NCBI RefSeq assembly: GCF_020531965.1
Contig: NZ_JAJAWH010000005.1
Span: 1 to 64,000 of the forward strand
DNA length: 64,000 nucleotides
From: Pseudorhizobium xiangyangii
GTDB lineage: Bacteria; Pseudomonadota; Alphaproteobacteria; Rhizobiales; Rhizobiaceae
Reading direction: 5' to 3'
Of the stretch, positions 1 to 7,882 are shown one piece after another (the first letter of the stretch is position 1; each line of letters starts with the position of its first letter). The notes beneath the pieces are model-generated. The model ran no database searches. It was not told the DNA's origin and saw only the letters and a program-made list of their open reading frames with translations. A program made the translations under genes and the position numbers.

Positions 1-261
1 TTCAGCTTTGACATTGTTTGTGGTCGCAAAATTGGAATGTCACACTCCCCGCCAAGGTCGCCCGCTGGTCGGCGCATGACATGGCTTGCGAAATGTGCCT
101 GGAACGTCATCCAGTCTCAATAAGCCGCGAAACCGATCATCAAGTTCGCATACTCGGCCGACGGCCGTACGATCAAGCGGTGGCAGCACCTGCGGAGCAT
201 CCCCTTGGACAGCGAGATGAATGCGGGTAATACTCGTCCATCAACCAGAGGAGTTCAGGTG

Positions 262-390
262 ATGGCTAAAGGTCAAGTTCGAAGCAACAAAGAGGCTCGC
301 AAGCCGAAGAAGGACAAGGCCGAGAAGGCGGGATCAGCCACCCTCGGCTCGCAGGTAAAGAACAGCGAGAGCACTATTAAGAAGAAGTGA
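262..390 (+). CDS. small lysine-rich hypothetical protein (42 aa)
   Basis: A 42-residue, strongly basic protein with 11 Lys and 2 Arg, no hydrophobic segment and no cysteine. I chose the ATG at 262 because GAGGAG lies about 9 nt upstream and because the sequence from MAKGQ onward is compositionally uniform. The frame stays open upstream of it with no better ribosome binding site. A perfect hairpin follows the stop codon. The charge suggests nucleic acid or ribosome contact, but that is inference only; I recall similar short Lys-rich proteins in rhizobia without an assigned role. Confidence 0.6.
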   Translation: MAKGQVRSNKEARKPKKDKAEKAGSATLGSQVKNSESTIKKK

Positions 391-398
391 TCGTACAC

Positions 399-431
399 CC
401 CGTCGCCGGGTCTCTGTCACCCGGCGACGGG
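399..431. terminator. 13-bp hairpin after the small basic protein gene
   Basis: Arms 399-411 and 419-431 are perfectly complementary with a 7-nt loop. The stem is very GC-rich, but no T tract follows. It may be a terminator or an mRNA 3'-end stabiliser for the gene ending at 390. Confidence 0.5.
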
Positions 432-510
432 CTTCTGCTGCGAACGAAAAGGCCGCCCGAAGGCGGCCAAAGCATCAGACAATAAAGGAGGCTTACACCT
501 CACCCGTATT

Positions 511-885
511 TCACTGCGACCGGCAACGGCCAGTCTTGGTGGTCTCCTTGTCGCCGTCATCGTAAGCGATCCCGATCTTCTCGCCCGCTAGCGAGGCAAT
601 CTTACCCGCATACCATTTACCAGCACCCTTGTAGTTGCATTCAACTTTCATTCCGATCATCCAATCGTATGGACGGATGTCGCCAATCGCTACGGTTTCG
701 ACATCTCCGTCGTCATAACGGATCGTGATCTTATCATTGCCGCTCTTCACGACGATACCAGGGAACCAATACCCGGCGCCTTTGTAATTCCCCAGCACCC
801 AATCGCCGGCTGTCTGTGCATGTGCGCTAACGCCACAAGCAGCAATAATGCCAGCCGAAACCAGCATACGAGTATATTTAAGCAA
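511..885 (-). CDS. exported protein with two Tudor/Agenet-like repeats
   Basis: A 124-residue protein. Residues 1-23 form a signal peptide ending in AHA before Gln24, so it is probably periplasmic. The mature part is two similar units of about 45 residues. Each has NYKGAG-x-W near its start and a YDDGD-x-ET motif near its end, a pattern like Tudor/Agenet or SH3-type small barrels. Two cysteines remain in the mature protein. I chose the TTG at 885 because AGGGGG sits 6 nt upstream; the internal ATG at 867 would shorten the signal peptide, and a longer reading from 927 lacks a sensible N-terminus. Function unknown; Tudor-like barrels usually bind ligands or proteins. Confidence 0.65.
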   Translation of the reverse strand: MLKYTRMLVSAGIIAACGVSAHAQTAGDWVLGNYKGAGYWFPGIVVKSGNDKITIRYDDGDVETVAIGDIRPYDWMIGMKVECNYKGAGKWYAGKIASLAGEKIGIAYDDGDKETTKTGRCRSQ

Positions 886-1112
886 ATCAGCCCCCCTGGG
901 AGTGGTCTCCCATTCGCCAGCCCACAATTGGGCAGCAAAAGCCTGAATACCTTAGCCGAATGAATACACGGTGAACTGCACGCATAGGTCAAGCGATTTC
1001 CACCGGACGCCACCAGAGCGAGAGCAGCGGAATCAGCTTGTCCCTACCCTTCTCCCGCTGACGGGCCCGAACGCATATGAGCAAAATAAAGCAGCTAAGC
1101 GATTGAAGATAC

Positions 1113-1189
1113 TGGCGACCCCTGCAGGACTCGAACCTGCGACCTACTGCTTAGAAGGCAGTTGCTCTATCCAGTTGAGCTAAGGGGCC
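1113..1189 (-). tRNA. tRNA-Arg (anticodon TCT)
   Basis: A 77-nt cloverleaf that includes an encoded CCA. The acceptor GGCCCCT pairs with AGGGGTC (one G.U), the D arm contains AGCTCAACTGGATAGAGC, the anticodon loop is CTTCTAA, and the T arm has GCAGG-TTCGAGT-CCTGC. The anticodon TCT reads AGA. A perfect TATAAT on the same strand (1238-1243) lies inside the end of the upstream gene and could drive it, but no good -35 box is visible. Confidence 0.97.
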
Positions 1190-1213
1190 GATCCTGCGCC
1201 GTGGGCGCAATAA

Positions 1214-1519
1214 TCAGTGGGTCCAGGGCTGGATGCGATTATAGCGGAAATTGTCCGTATAGGAGACGATCTGGCGCGCAACTTCCTTCGGCGCGATCAC
1301 GCGGTATTCGATGCCTTCGCGCTTGGCGTAGGCTTCCGCCTGCTCCTGGCTTTCGAAGGTCAGGCGAACCTGTTGGTGCATGTCGCCAGACGACGTGTAT
1401 CCAAGGATCGGATCGATGCTGCGTGGAGTTTCCTGGTCGAATTCAAGAACCCAGAGGTGGGTCTTCGCCTTGCCGGATTGCATGGCAGTTTTCGCAGGAC
1501 GAAAGATTTTTGCGGACAT
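1214..1519 (-). CDS. ETC complex I accessory subunit, NDUFS4-like
   Basis: A 101-residue protein matching the ETC complex I subunit conserved region, the family of mitochondrial NDUFS4 and its alphaproteobacterial homologues. These are supernumerary subunits at the matrix or cytoplasmic arm of NADH:ubiquinone oxidoreductase. The start at 1519 (MSAKIFRPAKTAMQSGK) gives the usual short N-terminus; a longer open frame upstream runs through the tRNA-Pro gene and is not coding. No nuo genes lie nearby. A second complex I accessory homologue (NDUFS6-like) lies at 32999. The assignment rests on family resemblance and length. Confidence 0.85.
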   Translation of the reverse strand: MSAKIFRPAKTAMQSGKAKTHLWVLEFDQETPRSIDPILGYTSSGDMHQQVRLTFESQEQAEAYAKREGIEYRVIAPKEVARQIVSYTDNFRYNRIQPWTH

Positions 1520-1574
1520 TCCCGACGGCGCTCCCTGAATGGGCCGGACTGCTGGCCTCATCCGGCGCAACGCG

Positions 1575-1651
<77 letters not shown>

Positions 1652-1738
1652 TATTCCACGTTGGTGAGCGGGATACACGCTTCACCGTCGGCCTGCAACA
1701 GCAAAATCAACGAAAAGACGTTGGATACAGATTTGCCG

Positions 1739-2215
1739 TCATTTGCCCTGCTCGATGCGCTTGCTAAGGACCCGATCCCCGACTGAAATACCGAGCGCAG
1801 CGGCGCGTCCACCGTTCAATTCCAGGACAAAATTGACCGGACCGCGCGAATCTATGATCGCCTGGGAGAAAGGAACCGATTTCCTGTGGATATGCGAGAT
1901 CGTTCCATCTCGCTGGATGAACACCATATCGAGCGGTAGCGGCGTGTTCTGCATCCACATCGACACCGGGCGTGCTTCACCGAAGTCGAACAGCATGCCA
2001 TGATCGAGCGGCATGCTCTCCCGGTGCATCAAGCCCTGCGCCCTCTGATCAGGCTTCAGGGCCAGTTCGACGGTAAAGCTGTGTGTTTTGCCCGATGCCG
2101 TCTGGATCAGCAGTTCCTGCGTCTCGAAGGTGGCTTGTGCATAGGCATAGCCCGCGAAAAACAGAAAAAGCGCCGCGAGGGCGCCTTTGATCATGATGTC
2201 CGGTCGCGTGCGCAT
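1739..2215 (-). CDS. DUF192 family exported protein
   Basis: A 158-residue protein of the DUF192 family. A signal peptide occupies about residues 1-26, ending AYA-QA. The family core follows, with the conserved QGLMHRESMP segment, GMLFDFG and the MWMQNTPLPLDM block. The function of the family is poorly known; it is a small periplasmic beta-barrel. The start ATG overlaps the stop of the upstream cold-shock gene by one base (TGATG at 2217-2213), so translation is coupled. A Met at 2194 is an alternative start that would still keep the signal peptide. Confidence 0.85.
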   Translation of the reverse strand: MRTRPDIMIKGALAALFLFFAGYAYAQATFETQELLIQTASGKTHSFTVELALKPDQRAQGLMHRESMPLDHGMLFDFGEARPVSMWMQNTPLPLDMVFIQRDGTISHIHRKSVPFSQAIIDSRGPVNFVLELNGGRAAALGISVGDRVLSKRIEQGK

Positions 2216-2793
2216 CAATGTGCCCGAGCGATCGGATTGGGATTGTCGGGGTGAATCTCCGCGGCCATCAACCCCTTGTCCCCCGGCCCGTAGCGAACCA
2301 GCACCACCTGGCCGGGCCGCAGTTCCGTCAGGCCGAATCGGCGCAGTGTTTCCATGTGGACAAAAATGTCCTCCGTCCCCTCGCCCCGCGTCAGGAAGCC
2401 GAACCCCTTGGTCCGGTTGAACCACTTGACGAGCGCCCGCTCCAGTCCGCTTGTCGCCGTTACATGGACGTGCGTGCGAACCGGTGGCAGCTGCGAAGGA
2501 TGCACCGCCGTCGACTGGTCCATCGATAGAATGCGGAAGACCTGGTAGCCGCGCTCGCGTTTCTGGATCAACGCCACGATGCGCGTGCCTTCGAGAATCG
2601 TCTGGTAACCATCACGTCTCAGGCAGGTCACATGCAGGAGAACATCCTGCATCCCGTTGTCGGGAACGATGAAGCCGAATCCCTTCGCCACGTCGAACCA
2701 TTTGACGATGCCGGTAATCTCGATCAGGTCGACAGGCTCGCCGGCCATATCTTCGAATTCGGCCATGCCTTTTGCTGACATCCTGTCTGCCAT
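2215..2793 (-). CDS. double cold-shock-domain protein
   Basis: A 192-residue cytoplasmic nucleic-acid-binding protein with two cold shock domains. Domain 1 (about 25-95) contains [13 protein letters not shown] and domain 2 (about 118-185) contains [13 protein letters not shown] followed by DIFVHMETL. The first domain has diverged at the second RNP motif (DVLLHVTCL). Tandem CSD proteins of this length are typical of Rhizobiales, whereas classic CspA proteins have one domain. The GAGGGG about 9 nt before the ATG at 2793 supports this start; ATGs at 2778 and 2766 are alternatives. It is coupled to the DUF192 gene. Confidence 0.9.
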   Translation of the reverse strand: MADRMSAKGMAEFEDMAGEPVDLIEITGIVKWFDVAKGFGFIVPDNGMQDVLLHVTCLRRDGYQTILEGTRIVALIQKRERGYQVFRILSMDQSTAVHPSQLPPVRTHVHVTATSGLERALVKWFNRTKGFGFLTRGEGTEDIFVHMETLRRFGLTELRPGQVVLVRYGPGDKGLMAAEIHPDNPNPIARAH

Positions 2794-2979
2794 CTGTTTC
2801 GGCCCCTCGATTACGCGCTACAGCCTCGGTAACTGATTCTGGAGGTTAGATTAACATCGCGTTAACCCTCCAGCGCAAGTCCCCGCCTTGGATTTATCCA
2901 CCCCGTTCCTATCTTCGATGGCTTGTCCGTAGCTGGTGCATCGCGCCATATGGCCACTGGAAACTGGAGACCACCGCTG

Positions 2980-3420
2980 ATGCGCTATCTACATACCATG
3001 GTCAGGATCAAGGATCTCGACGCCTCGATGCGATTTTACACAGAACTCTTCGGGCTTGAGGAGGTCCGCCGTATCGAGAACGAGAAAGGCCGGTTTACGC
3101 TGATCTTCCTCGCCGCCCCGGACGACGTCGATGCCGCCCGCGCCAGCAAGGCACCATGTGTCGAACTCACCTACAACTGGGATGCAGAAGATTATGTGGG
3201 TGGGCGTAATTTCGGTCACCTCGCCTATGAAGTGGACGATATCTACGCGTTCTGCCAGAAGTTGATGGATAACGGCGTCACCATCAACCGCCCGCCCCGC
3301 GATGGCTACATGGCCTTCGTCCGCTCGCCGGACGGGATCTCCATCGAGATCCTGCAGAAGGGTGAGGCAAAGGCGCCCGCCGAACCCTGGGCATCCATGA
3401 CCAATACCGGCTCCTGGTAA
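2980..3420 (+). CDS. gloA: lactoylglutathione lyase (glyoxalase I)
   Basis: A 146-residue protein of the glyoxalase/VOC superfamily. It isomerises the hemithioacetal of methylglyoxal and glutathione to S-lactoylglutathione in the cytosol. The signatures are HTMVRIKDLDASMRFY near the N-terminus (metal ligand His5), LTYNWD and GHLAYEVDDI in the middle, and FVRSPDGISIEIL carrying the late metal-ligand Glu. The ATG at 2980 gives the canonical MRYLHTM start and follows GGAGA; an upstream in-frame ATG at 2923 adds a non-conserved tail. Confidence 0.93.
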   Translation: MRYLHTMVRIKDLDASMRFYTELFGLEEVRRIENEKGRFTLIFLAAPDDVDAARASKAPCVELTYNWDAEDYVGGRNFGHLAYEVDDIYAFCQKLMDNGVTINRPPRDGYMAFVRSPDGISIEILQKGEAKAPAEPWASMTNTGSW

Positions 3421-3472
3421 CGGCTCCTTTCCTGCCCGCCGGGCTTGTCCTTGCCGCGTGCCCGATGCACGC

Positions 3473-3506
3473 TTGAGCCGATTCGCATTCTTGCGCATCG
3501 GCTCAA
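3473..3506. repeat. inverted repeat between gloA and the lipoprotein gene
   Basis: The ten-base arms TTGAGCCGAT (3473-3482) and ATCGGCTCAA (3497-3506) are perfect complements around a 14-nt loop. The loop itself is partly symmetric (TCGC...TGCGC). It resembles a short palindromic intergenic element rather than a terminator, since no T run follows. Confidence 0.5.
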
Positions 3507-3546
3507 AACCATAGTTGGCGCACTGCGCTGCAATGCAGAGGACGGC

Positions 3547-4065
3547 ATGATGCCCGATAGCGCCCGACACTTCCAAGGCTTGCCGCTGCCGCTGCTAATG
3601 GCGACGGGCCTTATGCTTGCCAGCCTTTCCGGATGTTCCACCAGCAAGGCGACCGATTCTGCGGAAGTTCAAGTCGCGGGGGACAGTCCATCCAAGAAGG
3701 CGGGCCACACCAGGAGTGGCAAGACCGCTTCCAGCGGCTATGTCGATCCGGCTCTGGTGTCCGCGTCGTCTGCGGCGCAGACATCCGGTCGGGCTGCCGA
3801 CGATAGCGGAACGTCGAACGCCACAACCTCTCCCGGGGAGGCGATGGGCCAAGGGGTGGTGACACAGCCGACCGGCATCCGCGCGGGTTCGATGAGTATC
3901 TTTTCCAATGCCGCCCCCCCCGCCCCCGAGCCACCGGTAGCCGAGACGACTGCAGCGCCTGCGGCGCCCGGACGCGTCGACGCGCGAACCGGCAGTGTCT
4001 TCAGCGCACCATCCGTGCCCCAAGGATGCGGGACGGATGGTCTGGGGTATCCGATAAGCTGCTGA
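3547..4065 (+). CDS. putative lipoprotein, unknown function
   Basis: A 172-residue protein with a long N-region, a hydrophobic h-region and a lipobox LSGC at Cys30, so it is predicted to be lipidated. The rest is Ser/Thr/Ala/Pro-rich and looks disordered, with a proline-rich stretch around residues 120-140. It ends in a compact tail containing two cysteines (GCGTDGLGYPISC). Two adjacent ATGs occur at 3547 and 3550; GAGGA lies 4 nt before the first and 7 nt before the second, so the second may be the true start. I do not recognise a family. Confidence 0.7.
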   Translation: MMPDSARHFQGLPLPLLMATGLMLASLSGCSTSKATDSAEVQVAGDSPSKKAGHTRSGKTASSGYVDPALVSASSAAQTSGRAADDSGTSNATTSPGEAMGQGVVTQPTGIRAGSMSIFSNAAPPAPEPPVAETTAAPAAPGRVDARTGSVFSAPSVPQGCGTDGLGYPISC

Positions 4066-4141
4066 TCCGGCTTGTTTTCTTCAACGCCAGCGCGCCGAAA
4101 ATCAAACCGTCATTTTTTTGCAGAAAATCGAATTTTGCCGC

Positions 4142-4170
4142 TTGCGGGTTCGAAATCACCCCTCTATAAG
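4142..4170 (+). promoter_or_regulatory. promoter of the first tRNA-Glu gene
   Basis: TTGCGG (4142-4147), a 17-nt spacer, then TATAAG (4165-4170), ending 19 nt before the mature tRNA 5' end. The same arrangement precedes the second copy, which supports a real sigma-70 type promoter. Confidence 0.75.
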
Positions 4171-4189
4171 GTCGCTCACCGCAGCGCAC

Positions 4190-4264
4190 GCGCCCTTCGT
4201 CTATCGGTTAGGACGCCAGATTTTCATTCTGGAAAGAGGGGTTCGACTCCCCTAGGGCGTGCCA
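4190..4264 (+). tRNA. tRNA-Glu (anticodon TTC), copy 1
   Basis: A 75-nt gene with encoded CCA. The acceptor GCGCCCT pairs with AGGGCGT (a G.U pair at the end). The anticodon stem is CCAGA/TCTGG around loop TTTTCAT, so the anticodon is TTC. The T arm is AGGGG-TTCGACT-CCCCT. Identical to the copy at 4432. Confidence 0.97.
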
Positions 4265-4385
4265 CTTCCTCCCCTTCAAGTTACTGTTATTCAAGCGCTT
4301 TCCACCAAGCGCTGACTATGCCATTTCGCTTTGGTGGCCTTATGATTTTTTTGTCGTTTTCATGCGGAAAATTGCAAATTGGCGC

Positions 4386-4414
4386 TTGCAGGGAATCTGA
4401 CCCCCGACTATAAG
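4386..4414 (+). promoter_or_regulatory. promoter of the second tRNA-Glu gene
   Basis: TTGCAG (4386-4391), a 17-nt spacer, TATAAG (4409-4414), 17 nt before the tRNA. It parallels the promoter of copy 1, so the two tRNAs are independently transcribed units rather than one processed transcript. Confidence 0.75.
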
Positions 4415-4431
4415 GGCGCCACACAGCGCAC

Positions 4432-4506
4432 GCGCCCTTCGTCTATCGGTTAGGACGCCAGATTTTCATTCTGGAAAGAGGGGTTCGACTCCCCTAGGGC
4501 GTGCCA
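4432..4506 (+). tRNA. tRNA-Glu (anticodon TTC), copy 2
   Basis: Identical in all 75 positions to the copy at 4190-4264, including CCA. The spacer between the copies has diverged apart from the promoter elements and the bases just before the tRNA, so the duplication is not very recent or the tRNAs are kept identical by gene conversion. Confidence 0.97.
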
Positions 4507-4528
4507 CTTCTTTCAGTTTATCAATGTT

Positions 4529-6364
4529 TTACAGCGTCGGCGCGGCATCCAGGATGCGCAGCTGAATGCGGCGATTGCCCTGCCATTGATCGGCAGTCAA
4601 ACAGCCGGCGACATGTAGCTGCGAGCCTCGCGAGTTCAACAGCAAATTCCCAAGCGGCGTCTCCGCTGCGCGGAAGGCGATCCCATCCAGGCGCGTTCCG
4701 TCAGCAGCTTCCAGTGTCGCCTTCACATGCGCCGTACCAACCAGACGCGCATCCTTCAGCCTGTGTGCCGGAATGGCGAAAACGGGCTGGGCATGACCCG
4801 AACCAAAGGGGCCGGCCCTCTCCATCTGGTCGAACAATTCAAAGGTCGCGCCCGAAGCTGACAGCGCGCCGTCTATCTTGAGCACGTGATTGGCGACAAG
4901 CGCAGGTACGCTGGCGCCGGACACCTCGTCGAAGAACGCCCGCAAGCGCCCAAGATTGCTTTTCTCTACTGTCAGGCCGGCGGCCATGGCATGTCCGCCG
5001 CCCTTGACCAGAAGCCCCCCGTCGACGGCAGCGCGCACCATCTTGCCCATGTCGAAGCCATTGATCGAGCGGCCGGAGCCCGTGCCCTTGCCGTTCGGAT
5101 CGAAGGCAATCGCGAAGGCTGGCCGCTTGAACTTTTCCTTGAGACGCGCTGCCAGCAGGCCGACGATCCCCGGATGCCAGTTATCGCGCGCCGTCACCAG
5201 CACGGTCGCCGACTGCCCGTCGCCGTATTCCGCCATGACCTCGGCTTCCGCCTCCGCCAGCATGGCGGCTTCCATCGCTTGGCGTTCGCGGTTCAGCTCG
5301 TCCAGACGACCGGCGATCTCGTCGGCTTCGGGAACATCGTCCAGCGTCAGCAGCCGGCTGCCGAGCGCTGCATCGCTGATGCGGCCTCCGGCATTGATGC
5401 GTGGGCCGACCAGAAAGCCGAAATGGTACGGCGTCACCGGCCCGCCAAGGCCAGCCTTCCTGAACAGTGCCGCAAGACCCGCATTGTTCATGTGGCGCGC
5501 TGCGATCAAGCCCTTCACGACAAAGGCCCGATTCAGGCCCTTGAGAGGCACGACATCACAAACGGTCGCAAGGGCCACCAGATCGAGCCATGCAAGCAGA
5601 TCGAGAGATTTCGCGCGAGGATCGCCCTGTTCGCGAAGGCACCGCGCAGTTGCGACCAGCACCATGAACACCACGCCCGCGGCGCAGAGATGTCCCTGCC
5701 CCGAGAGGTCGTCCTCCCGGTTCGGATTGACGAGCGCCAGACAGGGCGGAAGCGCGTGACCAAGCTGATGATGGTCGATGACCACAACATCGCACCCCTC
5801 GTCCCGCGCCGCTTGCAGCGCCTCATGGCTGGTCGAGCCGCAGTCGACCGTCACGATCAACTGCGCACCGTTAGCGATGAGCTGCCGTATCGCTCCCGCG
5901 TTCGGGCCATAGCCCTCGAAGACGCGATCCGGGATATAGATCTCCGCCGACACCCCAAAATGCGTCAGGAAACGATAGAGCAGCGCGGAGGACGCTGCAC
6001 CGTCGACATCGTAATCGCCGAAAATGGCAACCTTTTCGCCGCGCGCGACCGCCAGTGCGATTCGTTTTGCTGCTTTCTCGCAATCCGTCAGCTTGTAGGG
6101 TTCGGGCATCAGCCCGCGTATGGTCGGATCGAGAAAGGCCAGGGCATCGTCCAGCCCGACGCCACGCCCCGCAAGAACGCGCGCCACAAGGTCGGGAATG
6201 CCGTGGACTTGCGAGATGGCGAGCGCCCTGTTCTGCGCGGCCTGATCGAGCCGCGAGACCCAGCGTTGGCCAGAAGCCGATCGCTCTACGCCCAGAAAGG
6301 CGCGCGGCACGGGATCAACCTGTTCTTCGGTGATTTTGATGGTGGGAAGATGTGTCGGGTTCAT
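4529..6364 (-). CDS. recJ: single-stranded-DNA-specific exonuclease RecJ
   Basis: A 611-residue DHH-family 5'-3' ssDNA exonuclease used in RecFOR recombination, mismatch repair and base excision repair. Visible motifs are DYDVDG (117-122), VDCG (about 173-176), DHH (197-199) and the DHHA1 glycine-rich motif GGGHAMAAG (455-463). A C-terminal OB-like region ends in RIQLRILDAAP. The length is normal for RecJ. The start at 6364 has no strong ribosome binding site; a GTG about 18 codons further in, before PRAFLGVERS, is an alternative. It lies downstream of hom on the same strand with a 130-bp gap. Confidence 0.95.
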   Translation of the reverse strand: MNPTHLPTIKITEEQVDPVPRAFLGVERSASGQRWVSRLDQAAQNRALAISQVHGIPDLVARVLAGRGVGLDDALAFLDPTIRGLMPEPYKLTDCEKAAKRIALAVARGEKVAIFGDYDVDGAASSALLYRFLTHFGVSAEIYIPDRVFEGYGPNAGAIRQLIANGAQLIVTVDCGSTSHEALQAARDEGCDVVVIDHHQLGHALPPCLALVNPNREDDLSGQGHLCAAGVVFMVLVATARCLREQGDPRAKSLDLLAWLDLVALATVCDVVPLKGLNRAFVVKGLIAARHMNNAGLAALFRKAGLGGPVTPYHFGFLVGPRINAGGRISDAALGSRLLTLDDVPEADEIAGRLDELNRERQAMEAAMLAEAEAEVMAEYGDGQSATVLVTARDNWHPGIVGLLAARLKEKFKRPAFAIAFDPNGKGTGSGRSINGFDMGKMVRAAVDGGLLVKGGGHAMAAGLTVEKSNLGRLRAFFDEVSGASVPALVANHVLKIDGALSASGATFELFDQMERAGPFGSGHAQPVFAIPAHRLKDARLVGTAHVKATLEAADGTRLDGIAFRAAETPLGNLLLNSRGSQLHVAGCLTADQWQGNRRIQLRILDAAPTL

Positions 6365-6446
6365 CCGCCACTAGTAGCTTATGAACCTGTCGAACGGAAT
6401 ATTTTTCGCGGCGCCGCCGTCGCCGACCAGTGACAGGTAGCGTGCG

Positions 6447-6476
6447 CGTTGAAACACGGCACGCCGTGTTTCAACG
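6447..6476. terminator. 14-bp palindrome downstream of hom
   Basis: CGTTGAAACACGGC (6447-6460) and its exact complement (6463-6476) are separated by 2 nt. It lies just past the hom stop, before recJ, so it is probably a hairpin at the 3' end of the hom message. No T tract follows on the minus strand, so intrinsic termination is uncertain. Confidence 0.5.
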
Positions 6477-6494
6477 TCGTGTGCAAACGGCCTG

Positions 6495-7817
6495 CTAGAA
6501 AGCCTTCGGGCGCTCGATTCTGATTACCTGCGGCTCGCCGACCAGATAGCTTTCCGCCTTGATCGCCGACACAGCATTGCGGACCGACTCTTCCGTCGTC
6601 GCATGCGTCACCAGGATAATGGTCTTGGAATCGGAGGTCTGCACGCTGGGATTGGCCCGCTGCACGATCGATTCCAGCGAAATGTTGTTTTCGGCCATCC
6701 GGCTCGCCACGCTTGCAAACACGCCGGTGCGGTCGGCAACGGTCAGGCGGATGAAGTAACCGCCTTCATGGCTGCGCATGCGAGCGCGGACATAGGGTGC
6801 CAGAGCTTTGGCGGGCGTTCCGAGGACAGGAACGCGCTGCTCGCCGGGGCGGCTCTTGGCGATGTCGGCAATGTCGCCGAGTACTGCGGACGCAGTCGCG
6901 TCACCACCGGCGCCGGGGCCGACCATCAGCAGTTCGCCGAGGATGTCGGATTCGATGGCCACCGCGTTGGTCACACCATCAACCTGCGCAATGACGCTGT
7001 CGCGTGGCACCATGGTCGGGTGAACACGCTGCTCGATGCCGGTTTCGGTCTTCTGCGCAACGCCAAGCAGCTTGATTCGATAACCGAGATCAGCCGCCGC
7101 CTCGATGTCCTGGATCGAGATGTTGCTGATGCCCTCGAGATAGATCTCGTCCGCTGCGATCTTCGTGCCGAAGGCGAGCGTCGTCAGGATGGCGAGCTTG
7201 TGGGCGGTATCGTTACCTTCGATGTCGAAGGTCGGGTCGGCCTCGGCGTAACCAAGGCGCTGCGCTTCCTTCAGGCATTCCTCGAATGTCAGCCCCTCCT
7301 TCTCCATCCGGGTCAGGATGTAGTTGCAGGTGCCGTTCATGATCCCATAGACGCGGGAAACCTTGTTGCCTGTGAGCGATTCGCGCAGGGCCTTGATGAC
7401 AGGGATGCCGCCGGCCACGGCCGCCTCGAAGTTGAGGAGGACGCCCTTTTCTTCCGCAATGACGGAGAGTTCGACGCCGTGCCTGGCCAGCAGCGCCTTG
7501 TTCGCCGTCACCACGTGGAGACCACGCGACAGCGCTGTGCTGACGGCCTTGCTTGCCGCGCCCTCCGCTCCGCCGATCAGTTCGACGAAGACATCGATGT
7601 CCGCCTCGGCGGCCATCGTTTCGGGGCAATCGAACCATGCGATGTTCGACAGGTCCACCCCACGGTCACGCGACCGGTCGCGGGCGCTGACAGCGGTAAT
7701 TTCTATGGCACGACCGCAAGTGACAGCGAGTTCGTCTGTGCGCGCGGTGATGATCTTGACCAGCGACGCGCCAACGGTTCCAAGACCCGCAATGCCGACT
7801 TTGAGGGCATCTGCCAT
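6495..7817 (-). CDS. hom: homoserine dehydrogenase
   Basis: A 440-residue protein that catalyses NAD(P)H-dependent reduction of aspartate semialdehyde to homoserine, the branch point to Thr and Met. The N-terminal Rossmann motif is GLGTVGASLV (about 11-20). The catalytic domain contains GIMNGTCNYILTRM and the EADPTFDIEGNDTAHKL block with the catalytic Asp/Lys region. A C-terminal ACT domain (about 355-430) indicates feedback control, probably by threonine. The start ATG has AGGAA about 8 nt upstream. The aminotransferase gene lies 65 bp upstream on the same strand, so the two are likely co-transcribed. Confidence 0.96.
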   Translation of the reverse strand: MADALKVGIAGLGTVGASLVKIITARTDELAVTCGRAIEITAVSARDRSRDRGVDLSNIAWFDCPETMAAEADIDVFVELIGGAEGAASKAVSTALSRGLHVVTANKALLARHGVELSVIAEEKGVLLNFEAAVAGGIPVIKALRESLTGNKVSRVYGIMNGTCNYILTRMEKEGLTFEECLKEAQRLGYAEADPTFDIEGNDTAHKLAILTTLAFGTKIAADEIYLEGISNISIQDIEAAADLGYRIKLLGVAQKTETGIEQRVHPTMVPRDSVIAQVDGVTNAVAIESDILGELLMVGPGAGGDATASAVLGDIADIAKSRPGEQRVPVLGTPAKALAPYVRARMRSHEGGYFIRLTVADRTGVFASVASRMAENNISLESIVQRANPSVQTSDSKTIILVTHATTEESVRNAVSAIKAESYLVGEPQVIRIERPKAF

Positions 7818-7882
7818 AGCTATATTCCTGATTGTCGAGAAATTGGCGGCCCGGACGGGCCGCCCAGAATGCTAGGTTACGA

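Noticed and set aside
1-261. A protein fragment at the left edge (frame leading into the small Lys-rich protein)
   Set aside because: The frame is interrupted by a stop near position 121 and has no start signal or recognisable domain.
4190-4506. Repeated blocks suggesting a CRISPR or transposon repeat
   Set aside because: The repeat is simply two identical tRNA-Glu genes with promoters; only two copies and no spacer array.
4886-6433. Long open frame (515 codons) on the plus strand opposite recJ
   Set aside because: It is fully antisense to a well-conserved recJ gene, rich in Arg/His/Gln as mirror frames of GC-rich genes are, and has no family resemblance.
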